64,000 nt of DNA from Anopheles merus (taxonomy: Eukaryota > Arthropoda > Insecta > Diptera > Culicidae), in the NCBI RefSeq assembly GCF_017562075.2, contig NC_054083.1, forward strand, positions 53,148,442 to 53,212,441. Reading direction: 5' to 3'. Both the position numbers and the translations under genes were made by a program. The notes under the pieces were generated by a model that had not been told where the DNA came from, ran no database searches, and worked only from the letters and a program-made list of their open reading frames with translations. Below, piece by piece: positions 12,401 to 23,854 of this stretch. Each line of letters opens with the position of its first letter. Positions within the stretch are counted from its first letter, which is position 1.

Positions 12401-14529
12401 GAGTTTTAAGGATAATGCTCTATCACACACGAACACACGCACAAGAGAAGCAGTGAGCAGTGAATTTGCTTTCTAAGGGGATGCATTCACTGAAGGTGGT
12501 GGTAGTGAACACTGCATTAGGACTGCGTTTTTGCAGCATTAGGACTGTCCAGCTCTTCTACGGAGGAGGCTCGTGGCAAACTTTAAATGCTGGTGCTGAT
12601 GGAGGTGTGCCCGCTGTTCCAGCTTTACTTACGTGTAGATGATGATAGTCTCCCGCATTCTCCGGCGGTACCGGTTTGTATTTGCCAAAGCAGAAGTTAC
12701 AGCAGCAGCAACAGCAGCAGCAACAATAACATCCGGTGATGATACCGCAAATCATAAACAGTGCCTGTAAGGGTTTTTTTTTGAGGGAGAAAAATACAGT
12801 TGATGACATTCGAATTCGTACTAAGGAGCGGGTGGGGTCGAATACTACCTTGCACGTGGGCGACGTGACGACGAAGTAAGCATTGACGTTCTCTTCGCCA
12901 AACTGTTCCGCGATGTACAGTCCGAGCGAACCATAGTTGTCGTAGATGTTTCGCTTCGTCAAATCACTCAGAATGGAATGAGCACGATTTACTTCTTTGA
13001 ACTAAAAAACAAAACAAAAATGCAACGCAATGGGTTAGAAAGGAGACGCAACGCTCGGAAAGCCTGTCGGAAAGTGAACCTTATCTGCCGCATCGGGATT
13101 GTTGGGGTTCTTGTCCGGGTGATACTTGAGGGCCAGTTTTCGGTACGTCTTCTTAATCTCGTCCGCCGTTGCCGTCTTCTGTAGGCCCAGTGTCTGGTAG
13201 AGGGTGTCCCCGGATGTACTGCAATCATTAATAAAAAAAAACACACAGCTCATTAGTACAGTTTCATTTTGGGAAGTATTGATTGTGTTGATGGCCGTTC
13301 GTATTTTTTTCGTTCTCTTCAACGATGATCCCGTGATTAATACCGCGTCACGCGCGAAGCCAAGGGTTTCAAATTTTAATGTTTACATCACGCTGTGCGT
13401 TTGGCGATTTCTTCTTATCAATTATTAACTGATTAGGCACCCTTGGAACATGGAGGTAGTATAAGTAATTCAACATGCAACTTCATATGACTCCTGAGAG
13501 CCTTTTCTTCAACCATTCAAGCAACTCAATATTTAATCATGCTTTACATTTTTCATCAATCAACCCCTTTTCGCTTTACATTCGGAAAAGTCAAATCATT
13601 CAAAGCGAAAGGATACGATATCAATGTCCCCTTGATGTCTCTCTTCCTTTCAGCCTGTGTGGCTGGGTGACGAGAGGAGAGCAAACAGTAACGGCATACG
13701 TCGAGGACATAGCAAAGAAGGATAGCAGAACAATCGTAATAACGGCTGCCAAAAGGTCTGCTGCCCCAAGCATCAGCAGCTGCTGCTTCGTTTGGCTCAG
13801 GCGCGCACGCCTGTATGTATGCGTGCACTCTCTCCTCCTTGCTCCTTTGTGTGTGTACATATATCCTTGAACGAAACGTCTAAGCAGGCCTCGCGTTTTT
13901 CGCTCATTATGCTGCACATATGATTTAGCATGCCATCCTCTTTCGCAGGCCCATTCCGATACACTCGCTTCTTCGGCGTTCCGAGGACCACTTTAACGAA
14001 TCATCCCCAACGCCCAGGATGTTTGGCGAGTGGTTTTGCAATTACAAACTGGAAACAACGTTCCATCTGGTAGAGCAGCAGCAGCACCAGTCCCACTGCG
14101 CCCCACTGAACTCGAGCGAGGGAAAAATCGATATTTCTCAGTATTTAATTTCACGCCACGAAACACTGGGGGACGTACGGACGGGGAGTTTTTTTCCTTG
14201 TAATTCCCCCGCCACCTTTGTTTCTGCCCGTCTGATAGCGATGGATGGAAGGCGGAAAGGTGGAACATTATTATTACTCACGCAGCAGCAGCAGCAGCAG
14301 CATTACTACACGACTCTCCCTCCCCGATTCCGCCATAAAACAATAATGCAAGTGGCCCGTGTTTCACGTTTTGGCGAGCTCGCGCGATAAATCAATTGAA
14401 AAACGACACCTTTTCTTCGGGCGTTACTTTTGACGAACAGTTTTGGGAACGGGGGGGGGGGGGGGGGGTTTGGAGATGCAGCAGCCTGAAATGAAAGAAA
14501 GACACTTACGATAGTTTCCTTTTATCCAT
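9454..14529 (-). CDS. Csp: Cysteine string protein (DNAJC5 family)
   Basis: Five exons on the minus strand: 14529-14510, 13218-13080, 13001-12849, 12764-12633 and from 9807. The start is MDKRKLSTSGDTLYQTLGLQ. The J domain spans about residues 11-80 with HPD at 40-42 (LKYHPDKNP). The linker is followed by the palmitoylated string: C110, C116, then nine cysteines 118-126 and C129, in context GCYCCCCCCCCCNFCFGKYK. The C-terminal part has EDLQDLDDN and PSSNPTNPFTGAATEST. CSP recruits Hsc70 on synaptic vesicles and keeps SNAP-25 and related clients folded. Reading straight through the last exon gives a stop at 9456-9454 and 265 aa. A strong donor, CCAG|GTAAGC at 9606/9605, offers an alternative with another 3' exon that I could not place, so the last 50 residues are uncertain. 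Fly Csp is also alternatively spliced at this end. Confidence 0.93.
9808..12632 (-). other. Csp intron 4
   Basis: A 2.8-kb intron between the cysteine-string exon (donor at 12632) and the C-terminal exon (acceptor at 9809-9808). It is rich in purine runs (10920-11110) and TG repeats near 11410. Fly Csp has isoform-specific small exons hereabouts, but I could not identify a convincing one. Confidence 0.6.
13219..14509 (-). other. Csp intron 1 with poly-G tract and CAG repeat
   Basis: A 1.3-kb intron separates the 20-nt first coding exon from the J-domain exons. It contains a CAG run at about 14283-14301 and a run of about 19 G residues at 14451-14469, roughly 40 nt from the exon 1 donor. No coding sequence was recognised. 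Confidence 0.7.
14451..14469. repeat. Poly-G homopolymer
   Basis: An uninterrupted run of about 19 G on the plus strand (C on the Csp transcript) just inside Csp intron 1. The exact length is likely to be polymorphic or a sequencing uncertainty. Confidence 0.85.
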
Positions 14530-15794
14530 TGTGATAAGGTGTCTTGTTTGAGGGCCTGGCGCAAACAACTTTCGGAAGTGGTCGTCCGGGATGTTTTTTT
14601 TTTCTTCTTCTACGGCCTTCCTTCCGGTTTACTTCTGCTCCACTGGTCCACTTGCGGGTAGCCCGTTATCGATGGGAATGTTCTCTTTCTTGGACTTTGG
14701 TTCAAAATAGCTCCCCCACGAAAAAGTTTCACCAACTTTTCACTTCGTTTCACACTGTGTTGTCTCCGGCTACAGGCAAAGGGCAAGGTGCGTCGTCGGT
14801 GTAATATAAGAGGCTCCGGAAAATATGGACCCTTGATTGATTACGGACAGACGACGGCGCACACAAACACACACACACACACAAGGACACTGGCTGGGCG
14901 GAAGATTGGGGGGGTAGCTTAATCCGGGCCCGTTCGCGGTTTTGTTTCCCTTCAATTAACTACTTTACACCACCAGAGCGCGTATGATTTCACCGCAAAA
15001 TTGACGAACGCACACACAGCTTCACGCACACGGGCAAATATGGAAGAGCAAAGCTACAACACGATTAAAACGGGACACACGCACGCACCCGCGGATCCGC
15101 GTACTTTGCGGAAAACTTTTCGATATTTCGCTGCAAACGAGAAATCGTGCGCCTCGTCCCTTCCAACCACGGGTTTGAGCTGCTAGGAGAAAAATTAACT
15201 AAAATTTTGCAGCTCTTGCGCGGCAGGCCAAACCCCGAATGTGAGTCGCCTCGCCTCGTTCGTGTTTTTCTTTCGACCCCTGCTCCGGTGTACCATTTCA
15301 CACCACTTTTCAAGCAACAGTTCTGCAGAATGATATACGGTAAACGGCCGGACAGGACTGCAGTGGGTAATGTAAACGCAAAATGACGGGCGCGTTCCGT
15401 ACCGAAGCGGCGTTGTTTGTACGGTTTACACACGCCGTAAAGCATTGGAGTAAGTTTTTCGCTGCTTTCTTAAAAATCACAGCATTTAATTTCGCTTTTA
15501 ACAGCCTCAAAACAATATTTTTCTGGTATATTAAATCGCCCGCACTGATAGTGACAAATAACAAAAAAAAAGGTAAATTATTGAACAATTATGACCCATT
15601 GTTGCTCGTGCAATCCCACAGTACACTGCACCGATCGAAGCTGGCCATTTGACAACCCCCAAATCACACTGTCACTTTCTGCTGTCAGATCAGGTAATCG
15701 TGAAAAATCGTCTCCAAGTGTTGGTACGGCAAAATAACACACTTTTCACGCACTCGCTAACTGGAAAACTACCTTCGACAGAAATCCAGCCAAG
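14530..15794. promoter_or_regulatory. Divergent promoter region of Csp and COX7C
   Basis: This 1.27-kb gap separates head-to-head start codons of Csp (minus) and COX7C (plus). It should hold both 5' UTRs and promoters. A CA repeat lies at about 14866-14882. No TATA box or Inr could be assigned confidently, and no additional gene is seen. A possible donor, AG|GTAATC at about 15693, would allow a 5' UTR intron in COX7C. Confidence 0.5.
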
Positions 15795-16225
15795 ATGTTC
15801 GCCCGCGCCGCTAACGTTACCCGCACCGGAATGACCAATCTGGTCCGGTACTCCCATTCGCACGGTGGAATCCCTGGCGAGGTAAGCACCCCGTACACCA
15901 TCTTCCCCACCGCATGAGCCTGCTACGAAGACGAAGCAGCAAAAGGAGCACCTTGTGCCTCTGACACCAGCGCACATTACATAATGGAGAATGTTTGGCT
16001 AAAATTTGCACAGGCAGCAATTGTGCAAACATGTTTTCTGGTGTAAATCATGTTGTACGCATTACTGATGCTATCGGTCACCTTTTTCCATTATTCTCCC
16101 TCCCACAGAACCTGCCCTTCAGCCTCACCAACCGGTACAAGCTGACTGCGATGTTCATCGTGTTCTTCGGCTCCGGACTGGGCGCTCCCTTCTTCATCCT
16201 CAGACATCAGCTGTTGAAGAAGTAA
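15795..16225 (+). CDS. COX7C: Cytochrome c oxidase subunit 7C, mitochondrial precursor
   Basis: Two exons, 15795-15881 and 16109-16225, phase 0, give 67 aa. The first exon encodes the mitochondrial targeting part (MFARAANVTRTGMTNLVRYS, basic and hydroxylated, no acidic residue). The second begins NLPFSLTNRYKLTAMFIVFF and carries the single transmembrane helix, followed by GAPFFILRHQLLKK at the matrix/intermembrane boundary. This matches the length and the N-L-P-F-S motif of the COX7C family, a small structural subunit of respiratory complex IV in the inner membrane. AATAAA at 16357-16362 is the likely poly(A) signal. Divergent from Csp. Confidence 0.96.
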
Positions 16226-16356
16226 GAAGCTAGCGTTTCCCCCTGGCCCTGCCGGGAAGCGAATGGGGCCCGCACAATCAGAGGCCCAGCTTCATCTGTT
16301 AGTGTGCTTGAACCGAGTGTATGTTAATATTATCCCCGCAAAGGATGAAGTAACGC

Positions 16357-16362
16357 AATAAA
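16357..16362 (+). promoter_or_regulatory. COX7C poly(A) signal
   Basis: AATAAA 132 nt after the COX7C stop codon. Confidence 0.75.
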
Positions 16363-17666
16363 ATTATCATCCAAATCTGGTGCGCTACGCAAAACTCCTG
16401 CGTTCGGTATTACTGTGTGTCTGTGTGCGTGTGTGTGGTGTTGGTTTGGAACTTATCACTTTGTCCCCACGTAGTTTCCGAACCCTATGACGACGACCAA
16501 AGCCGTGGAAATACTGCCAAATGTAGCCTGGGGGGGAATGGAAATGCGCGGCCACTCGATGACATAAGAGACGGCGCCGACGCGAGGGAAACCAATAAAT
16601 TATCAATCAAAGATAAATCCGTACAAATTGAGCTACATCAGTTTTCATTTTAGCTTATCGTTGTGCAAATGTCGGCAACCTTTTTCGGGGGTGGTGACAC
16701 CACAACCAACCATCGTCACCAGGGTGCTTAGTGGTGACCCTCACCCTGATCGAACTCGGCGGGGTAGCAATTTCCCCTTGTGGGGGAAATTTCCAGGAAA
16801 ACGGACTACTTCGTGGTTGTCAAGGGGAGTTGCAAGTAAGCTGGATTAGCACGCTGTGAAGCTTAGTTGAAGTAGGAAAAAAAATGTATAAATTGCGAGC
16901 ACAGCACCTAAACTGACTATTATTTGAATATCACATTTAAAATGAAAAACTGCATTGGAAATCGATAAGTGCGGATTTTTATAAATCAGAAAGGTCAGTT
17001 TTATGCTAGCGCAAATTCAACGTAATATGCAATCCCAAACCCTCTTCCCCATTCCCATGACACCAACCCCGGCCAAGGCTACTATGTTTAAGCGAAAACG
17101 GTTTGTTTTCGTGCTCCGGGCCCCCCAAAAAAAAAAAAGGAAAACCTTCCATGTAGCGGTTATTTATTTTCCACGCCATTCCACTACATTGACACACACG
17201 CGCGTTGGGCGGGAGTGGATTAGACAGTGTGTAAGCTGCCTCGCGGCGGTTATTACCATTTTCAGCTTCAGCAGAACCGAGCCTTTCCACGCGAAACACG
17301 ATTGAAGGGTAGGGAGGACACATTTTTGCAAACAAATTCTGCTGTCGTCAAACGTTCTGTGAAAAGGCAAACCCGGCAAAACATTCACCGTGCGTCGGGG
17401 AAGGAAACAAACGGTGAGAGTGAGTAACAGCAAACGATCCTTGATGCACGCTGTGTGTGCTAGGACGATGATGGCCATACAAACGCACACACACACACGC
17501 ACACGCACGAATGAACGAACAAATCGAGTATCCTTGCGCTCTAGGGAAATCAACAGCGCTCAACGGACGAGCGGCCACTGGCAGTTAGTCCGTCGTTTAG
17601 TGAGTCGCCTTCGCGCCAACCGGTGGGTGGTCGGCCTGTTTGGTCTGCCCCGAGGACGGCAAACGG
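16363..17666. other. Intergenic region between COX7C and the ACE-like gene
   Basis: About 1.3 kb without recognisable coding sequence. It contains TG/CA-rich stretches (16417-16440, 17488-17510) and A-runs near 17127. The right end leads into the ACE-like promoter. Confidence 0.6.
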
Positions 17667-17705
17667 TATAAATGCTCACCGTTCGTTGCGCCACGGGTTC
17701 AGTCC
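17667..17705 (+). promoter_or_regulatory. Core promoter of the ACE-like gene (TATA box plus initiator)
   Basis: TATAAA at 17667-17672 is followed by the arthropod initiator TCAGT at 17699-17703, with the initiator A about 34 nt from the TATA start. This would give a 5' UTR of about 52 nt before the ATG at 17753. It also excludes the in-frame ATG at 17672, which overlaps the TATA box. Spacing is slightly longer than the usual 30-31 nt. Confidence 0.6.
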
Positions 17706-17752
17706 GTGTTTGGCGCGTGTGCACGGCGCGTCGGTGGGGCATTGGCATCGCG

Positions 17753-20323
17753 ATGGCGCGTAACAACGGACAAAAGTGCGCCTCAAACGTGGTCCTGCTG
17801 TACTTGTTGCCGATTTTTACCGTTCTACCGTCCGTTGTCACCCAGTCACGCCTGGAAAATGGTACGTAGGTACTCGGAGGGTGTTTTAATTAGTGCCGCC
17901 TAGTTTTACGATGGGCCATATAATCATCATTTCGGGTTGTACGGGTGCAGGTTGTGATAAGGCCGAAATTAACCGTCCCTGTGGTGGGTGTGAGAGAGAA
18001 TTTCGTGTTCCGTGGGACGGCCGTGTATTAATTGCAGGATTATATGTGCTTTTCGTTTTTATTCTGCCTCAATCCTAACGGCCACCCACATGGGGACGCC
18101 TGGTGTCTTTCTCTCGTTCTCTCTCTCTCTCACTGCGTTTGAATTGAAGCAACGGATGCGAAAGCGTGGTTTGAGCGCATGAACGCGGAATTACACGCAC
18201 TCAACCGTGAGGCCGCACAGTACGGATGGGATTTAAGGTGCAGTAGTCTTGCTTGGATGGATGCAGGGAAGCGCTAGTTCCGACTCGGTACCACAAGCTG
18301 ATGGATTGCTTTCCCTCTTCCCGGCAGCACACAGCATCAATCCCGTGTGGAGTTCACGCTCGAGAGCTTGGTTCAATTAGCTCAGCGGAAGTCCGCCTGG
18401 CTGCAGGAAGCGTGCGACGAGGGCGCCCTCTACCGCCAGCAGGGATGGCCGTACGATCGCGCCTACTACTTGCTGTGCCGTGGACCACGCAATACCCCCG
18501 AGGAGCTAAGGTACGTGTAATGGTGGAGCCGTGACTGACCGTACACATTTCGACCACATTTTCGACCACATTTCCTCTTTTACAGCGAAATGGCGCAGCT
18601 GTTTTCGTACATTCAGCGCATCTACACCGAGTCGGAAGTGTGCATTCCAGCAAACTGTGGAAGACGTCCCGATGGCGCTGCCACCGTTCTGTGGGCCAAT
18701 ACGTTCGTCCAATACCCGGGTCTTAGTGTGGGACATTTGGATCTATCCTTCGTCGCTCCAGACTCGTCGTCGCAGGAGCTCATTTCCGCCATGGCGCCAA
18801 CGAAGCTACCCAAGCGAATGGAATGCTTCTCCGGTGAGCCCGATCTGGAGCGTTTGATGCTGTCGGATGGAATGCATCGTGTGTGTTCGGGTCGACTTCC
18901 TCCCGAAACTGTGCTTCGCTGGGCCTGGGAATCGTGGCGTATGGCTGTGGGGCCTCCGATGCGACAACCGTACGGACGGTTGATCGAGCTCATGAATGCT
19001 GGATGTATGCGCGGTGCAAACCATCGCGATGTCGGGGAATGTTGGCGCGAGGAGCTTGAGATTCCCGAACTACGGCTTCAGGTCGATCGTCTCTGGCACG
19101 AGGTGAAACCATTCTACGCGAAGCTACACGCCGTCGTACGCCATTTTGTGCGCGAAAAGCATCCGGCCGAGGCGGCCTCCATCGATGCTGATGGTCTCAT
19201 TCCGGCCCATCTGCTCGGGGGTATGTGGAGTCACAGCTGGACACAGTACGGACGTGACATTATCCCCCATCCGGTCGATCTTGATGCAGCGTTCGGCAAA
19301 GCGAACTGGACCTCGATGGATCTTGTACGGCGGGCGGAAGATTTGTACGCCTCGCTCGGGCTAGCACGCATGACGGACGAATTCTGGAAGCACAGCCTCA
19401 TCGGCAAAGGTGTCGATGGTGGCAAGTGTCACGGAACGGCAGCCAACATGTACGCCGACGGTGCGTCCGACTACCGCATGATCGTGTGTCCACGATCGGA
19501 GGCGGCAGCGCAAGACTTTTACGTCACCGTGCACGAGATGGGTCACATCGTGTACTACATGGAAGCGGCCAAACAGCCGACCATCTTCAGCGATGGTACG
19601 ACGGCCGCCTTTCAGGAGGCGCTCGGTGATGCCATCTACTTAGGGGCCATAACGCCGCAACATCTCGTCCGTCTCGGTTTGCTCGATTCCAAACACATGG
19701 CGCCGGAGAAGGAGCCGGCGTTTGGTGGTGCAGATGCCACGCTAAACTCATTCGACTATGCATTCCTGCTGCGAATGGCGCTGGGGAAACTGCCAACCAT
19801 TCCCTTCGAGTATCTGATGGACCAGTACCGGTGGGACATTTTCGATGGCAGCGTCGACTACGGCCAGGATGCGAACAGTTACTTCTGGTTTCTGCTCGAA
19901 CGACAGCAAGGCATTCGTCCACCGTCGTCCGTCGCTGCGCGGGTGCCACTGTTCGATCCGGCCGCTGTTTACCACCTCTCCGACAATACACCCTTTGTGC
20001 GGTACTTTCTGGCCAGCTTTTTAAGCTACCAGCTGTACGAGGGACTCTGCCGCAGTGCCCTTTTCGGTACGGGCACCAATCCGGCCAACGAAATTCCGAT
20101 GCCACTACACCGCTGTGACCTGTACGGTTCCAAGAAAGCGGGCAAGCTGCTACGGAAGGCGCTAGCCCTCGGGTCCTCCGTACATTGGACCGACGTGCTG
20201 GAGAAGCTAACCGGCGAGGTGGACATATCGGCCAACAGTTTGCTCCGGTACTATCAACCTTTGAGCGAGTTTTTGGACCGATTCATTGCCCGCCACCGGC
20301 TCGCTGTGGGCTGGGAACACTGA
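17753..20323 (+). CDS. Angiotensin-converting-enzyme-like dipeptidyl carboxypeptidase (M2 family), secreted
   Basis: Four exons, 17753-17861, 18150-18237, 18328-18510 and 18586-20323, give 705 aa. An N-terminal signal peptide is visible (hydrophobic core VVLLYLLPIFTVLPSVV, about residues 13-29); there is no C-terminal membrane anchor, so the product should be soluble and secreted, like fly Ance. The zinc site is intact: HEMGH at 443-447 with the third ligand E471 in QEALGD, the ACE spacing of 24 residues. Family landmarks include GGMWSHSW, the KCHGTA stretch equivalent to ACE VCHASA, and RYF near 643 (ACE R522/Y523). Two residues that bind the substrate carboxylate in human ACE look replaced: K511 by V and Y520 by F, in AVYHLSDNTPFVRYF. 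It is about 90 residues longer than Ance. Insects carry several ACE paralogues and I cannot name the orthologue. Confidence 0.9.
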
Positions 20324-23300
20324 ACAAAGGCAACAAACTACAATCGAACACGCAGCAAATCATATCGCGCACAGGTTGGAACTGGGTTGACAAATGGGAA
20401 CCGTTATTTATTATTCTTGTTCTTTTTCCGCCGCTTTTGGTTTAAATCCTCCCCTGCTTTGTACGTGAGTGCGTATAAGAAGGTAGCTTACACCTTGTTT
20501 TAAGTTGGTTAACAAAATAGTTGTTCAATTACGTTTCGTTTTACCTCGATTTTTAAATCTTTCTCCTAAACGCTCCTGTGATTGGTGCGAGCGCGTGCGC
20601 GCCCGCTCAAGCAGCTGTGCTGGGGCTTTTTCCAATGGCTAATGGTAAAATTCGCTTTTACTTCCTTTATTTCCTTCCAGGCATGTTGGTATTGAAGCAA
20701 TTAGCAAAATTAAACTGTTTTAACAAGGGCGGGTTAAATGACCCGTCAGTAGCGCGGAACACATTCAACAACGTCGAATTTGGAATTTCTAGTGCTGTGG
20801 GTTACCACACACAGTGTCTTTTCGCTTGCGCACACTACATAAACATCGGCTAAACGGTGGTCTACAAACTAAGCAGTAACAATCAATCGGTGAAAGGTGG
20901 AAACAGTAAAAGCTGGTCGCAGAGCAGACACAGAAGGAGCACGAGAGAATACGAGCGAGAAGTTGGATTGAGGATTGACTGTGCGCAGAATGGAGCATAA
21001 CTATAGGCGCAAAATGTTTTACATTACTGGAATTTGCTTAATTACTCTTTTAACGTTATCGAATGTATTCCTTCCTAATTGCTTCGAGCAGTGGTCAGCA
21101 ATTTTTCGTTTCTGTACCCTTCAGTACCATATTTAACGTTTAGATAACGGAAACATCTTGTTTGCAATTTAGTAAAAATAAGTCCTTACATGAGTCACAA
21201 TCCTAATTGCTGGACCGTCCTACAGATCAACAAAAAGCATTAAGCGTACTTTCGTCAATTTTACTTTGTCTTTTTTTTAAGGCGAAATCAACCAGAATAA
21301 CAGTCGAGCAAAGAAACCGATTTAAGCTAGTTACATTTGAACCTCTCCAACATAAAAAGTATCCAAAAGTTTTACAAAAACAAACCCAAATGAAATAAAT
21401 GTAGAAATAAACTTTTTTCAAGCAAACACATAAAGAAAAAACATTTAAAATCATATAGAAACAGAAAATAAAGATAAATAATAAGAATACACTTACCAAA
21501 CACGAACAAACGCACACAGGGGCAGCACATAGATGAAGCAGCAGCATGGGCGTTCAAAACTAAAACGAAAAACAACTTACGAAACTTAACGAACATTAAG
21601 CATAACGTAACGTAGTTTAGTGCTAAAACCAAAAATAAATTATTCTCAAATTATGCATAATCTTTCCACATTCGCATTCGAGAAACGGAAAGAAAACATA
21701 AGAAAAAAACATAAAAAACATCCTCACCCAATGTCGTTATCTGTGTTCTGTATTAACGTTTCGTCTTTTCTTCTCTTTATTAGTATAAAGGGTTTAATCG
21801 TTATTGTTAAACTTCGCGTCTGTTTTTCGTTTCTTCCTTTCTTTAGTACTTTCTCTTTCTCTTCAACGCAGTAACGCCGTTTTTCGCTTATCATTAGCCG
21901 CTCGCGCTGTTTTAATTCGTGTAATATGCAATTTACCACATTTTGTGTGATTTTGTTTTTGCCATTACGCGTTCGCTTCGTTTCGGTGCTTTGTTAAAAC
22001 ACCGCCAAAGGGGCATCCTGCTACCACCACTTTATGGGACACATTTTTTGTCTGCTTTAGTGTGTGTGTAGATGTGTGTGTGTTTTTCTTTGCCTTTCTT
22101 ACATTTTTACAATTGTAACGATTTTTTTCGCTCGATTATTTGCTCGCGTCCCTTAACGTTTACACGACTAGACATCCCGAGTAGAGGTAGTCTTTCTCTC
22201 TCTCTTGTAATGTTTTTTCTTCTTCGTCTTCTTCATTCCATCCTCCATTCCTTACCAGACAAAAGGGTTTAACATACTTTAATAACTTGTTTTCATTAAT
22301 TTACTTCTTTTGTTCTTCTGTTCGTGCAGGCGTGCTTCTCACTGTGTATCGATTGTTATAGTGTGGAGATTGTACGCGACATTCGTGTCGTGATCATTGT
22401 TGCCGGAAGCTACCATATCGCGACAGTGCGCGCAGCAGAGCAGGGTTACACAAAAGCGTTTTCTATTTTAATGTTTTTTGTTCATTCTCTTGTTTGTTTT
22501 TGCAAGCACAAGCCACACCACACATCTTCCTCCAAATCCTTCTGGAATGATATCAAATCGTTAGGGACATGGAGTATTTATACTGATCGTCAACGACACC
22601 ATTTTCATTCAGCATGAGTGGTGCACACCAAAATTGGCGTCACACGTCTCGATTGCAAAATTAGACGGCTTTCAGCCGTGCCTGTGCACCATTTGAACGT
22701 GTTTGAATGGGCTTTCGGTTCGAAGATCAAGATTCTCTTGACGCTTAAATATTAGCGACATATTAGCAGCGTTTGCTTACACATTATTATCATCTCTTCT
22801 CTTCGGTCGAGTGTCCTACAACAAGAGGGCCATACAATTATGCAGCGTAAAAGCGATGGAAAGGCATTCATATCAGTTACTTTGTCTTTTGTCACCTTTC
22901 CAACACTCACTCACTCACTCTTGCAGCTCTGGTTTTGTTTGTAGTTCGTGTTATCTTTTTTTTTTTTATTAAGCAAAACTTTCTTCGTAAATACTACTAA
23001 AACTTCGATACGGTTTCAATTTCCGGATTTTGGCCAAATTGCTACACTCGCGCCAACGCGTCAGTTGCGCTAAAATTGCGCGCGAAGCAGTAGCTTGTGC
23101 AAGTAGTGGGGTTCATGTTGTTCTTCTGGTACAATCAAATGTTCCTCATCAAATTCTTTACCTAACAATGCTGTTCAACAATGACGTTGCACCCTCCTCT
23201 CTGCTCCATCCATCCAATTGCGCTCTTTCGCTCCATAATAAGGTGTTAAAAAAACCAAACTAGCTTCAGTGTAAATGAAAGGTAGCAAAATAAGGACCTG

Positions 23301-23854
23301 TTGTTGCCAGTTGCTCGTCAGTGTAAAACGAAAGAACAATCGCACATTCGCCCAGGAAGGAATACACTAAACAGGCATGGATGGGGGGGAGAGTAAATTC
23401 ACAGCGTAAATAGTCAGCTTTACCTACAGCACAACCGGATACAGATAGGGGGATATCATCATGACATGACATACACGCTAACACCGCACACCGCACACCA
23501 AACCAAATAGTCAAGATCTATTGTAACGTTCTCTTGCTCTTCCTTTTTCCCACCATTCCTCGCAGAAGCGCGCATAAACACATAAAAGGGATTATGTCTT
23601 ATCGATCTTCGGACTTCGGTTACAGTTTCGGCCAATGGGAGGGAAAGAAGAAACAGCATGTGTGAAAGAGTCGAGGCGTGAAAGCGCACAGAAAGAAAGA
23701 TGTTTGTGGTGGTGGTGCTGCGGTCAAGGGTACGTAGGTAGATATAGGATTATAAATAACTTTACTCTTGGATAGCGGAGATGCTTCTACGAAATTTACA
23801 GAGCAATTTAGCAAATTTGCGTCCTTTGAATAATAATCACTTGGCGTTTTTGGA
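20324..23854. other. Tail-to-tail intergenic region: ACE-like and CLASP 3' UTRs
   Basis: AT-rich sequence between converging genes, with no recognisable coding sequence. Plus-strand AATAAA copies at 21394-21399 and 21406-21411 could end the ACE-like transcript. A minus-strand AATAAA at 22970-22965 could end CLASP about 0.9 kb past its stop. An inverted repeat sits at 22619-22691. Confidence 0.6.
22619..22691. repeat. Nested inverted repeat (hairpin)
   Basis: TGGTGCACA (22619-22627) is the exact reverse complement of TGTGCACCA (22683-22691). Inside it, ACGGCT and AGCCGT form a second 6-bp stem with a 3-nt loop at about 22665-22679. It lies downstream of, or within a long 3' UTR of, the CLASP gene. 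Confidence 0.6.

Noticed and set aside
17063..17140. Poly-A run near 17127 as a processed pseudogene tail
   Set aside because: No reverse-transcribed coding sequence lies next to it.
17672..17752. In-frame upstream ATG for the ACE-like gene at 17672
   Set aside because: It overlaps the TATA box at 17667-17672 and lies upstream of the initiator; starting at 17753 gives a proper signal peptide.
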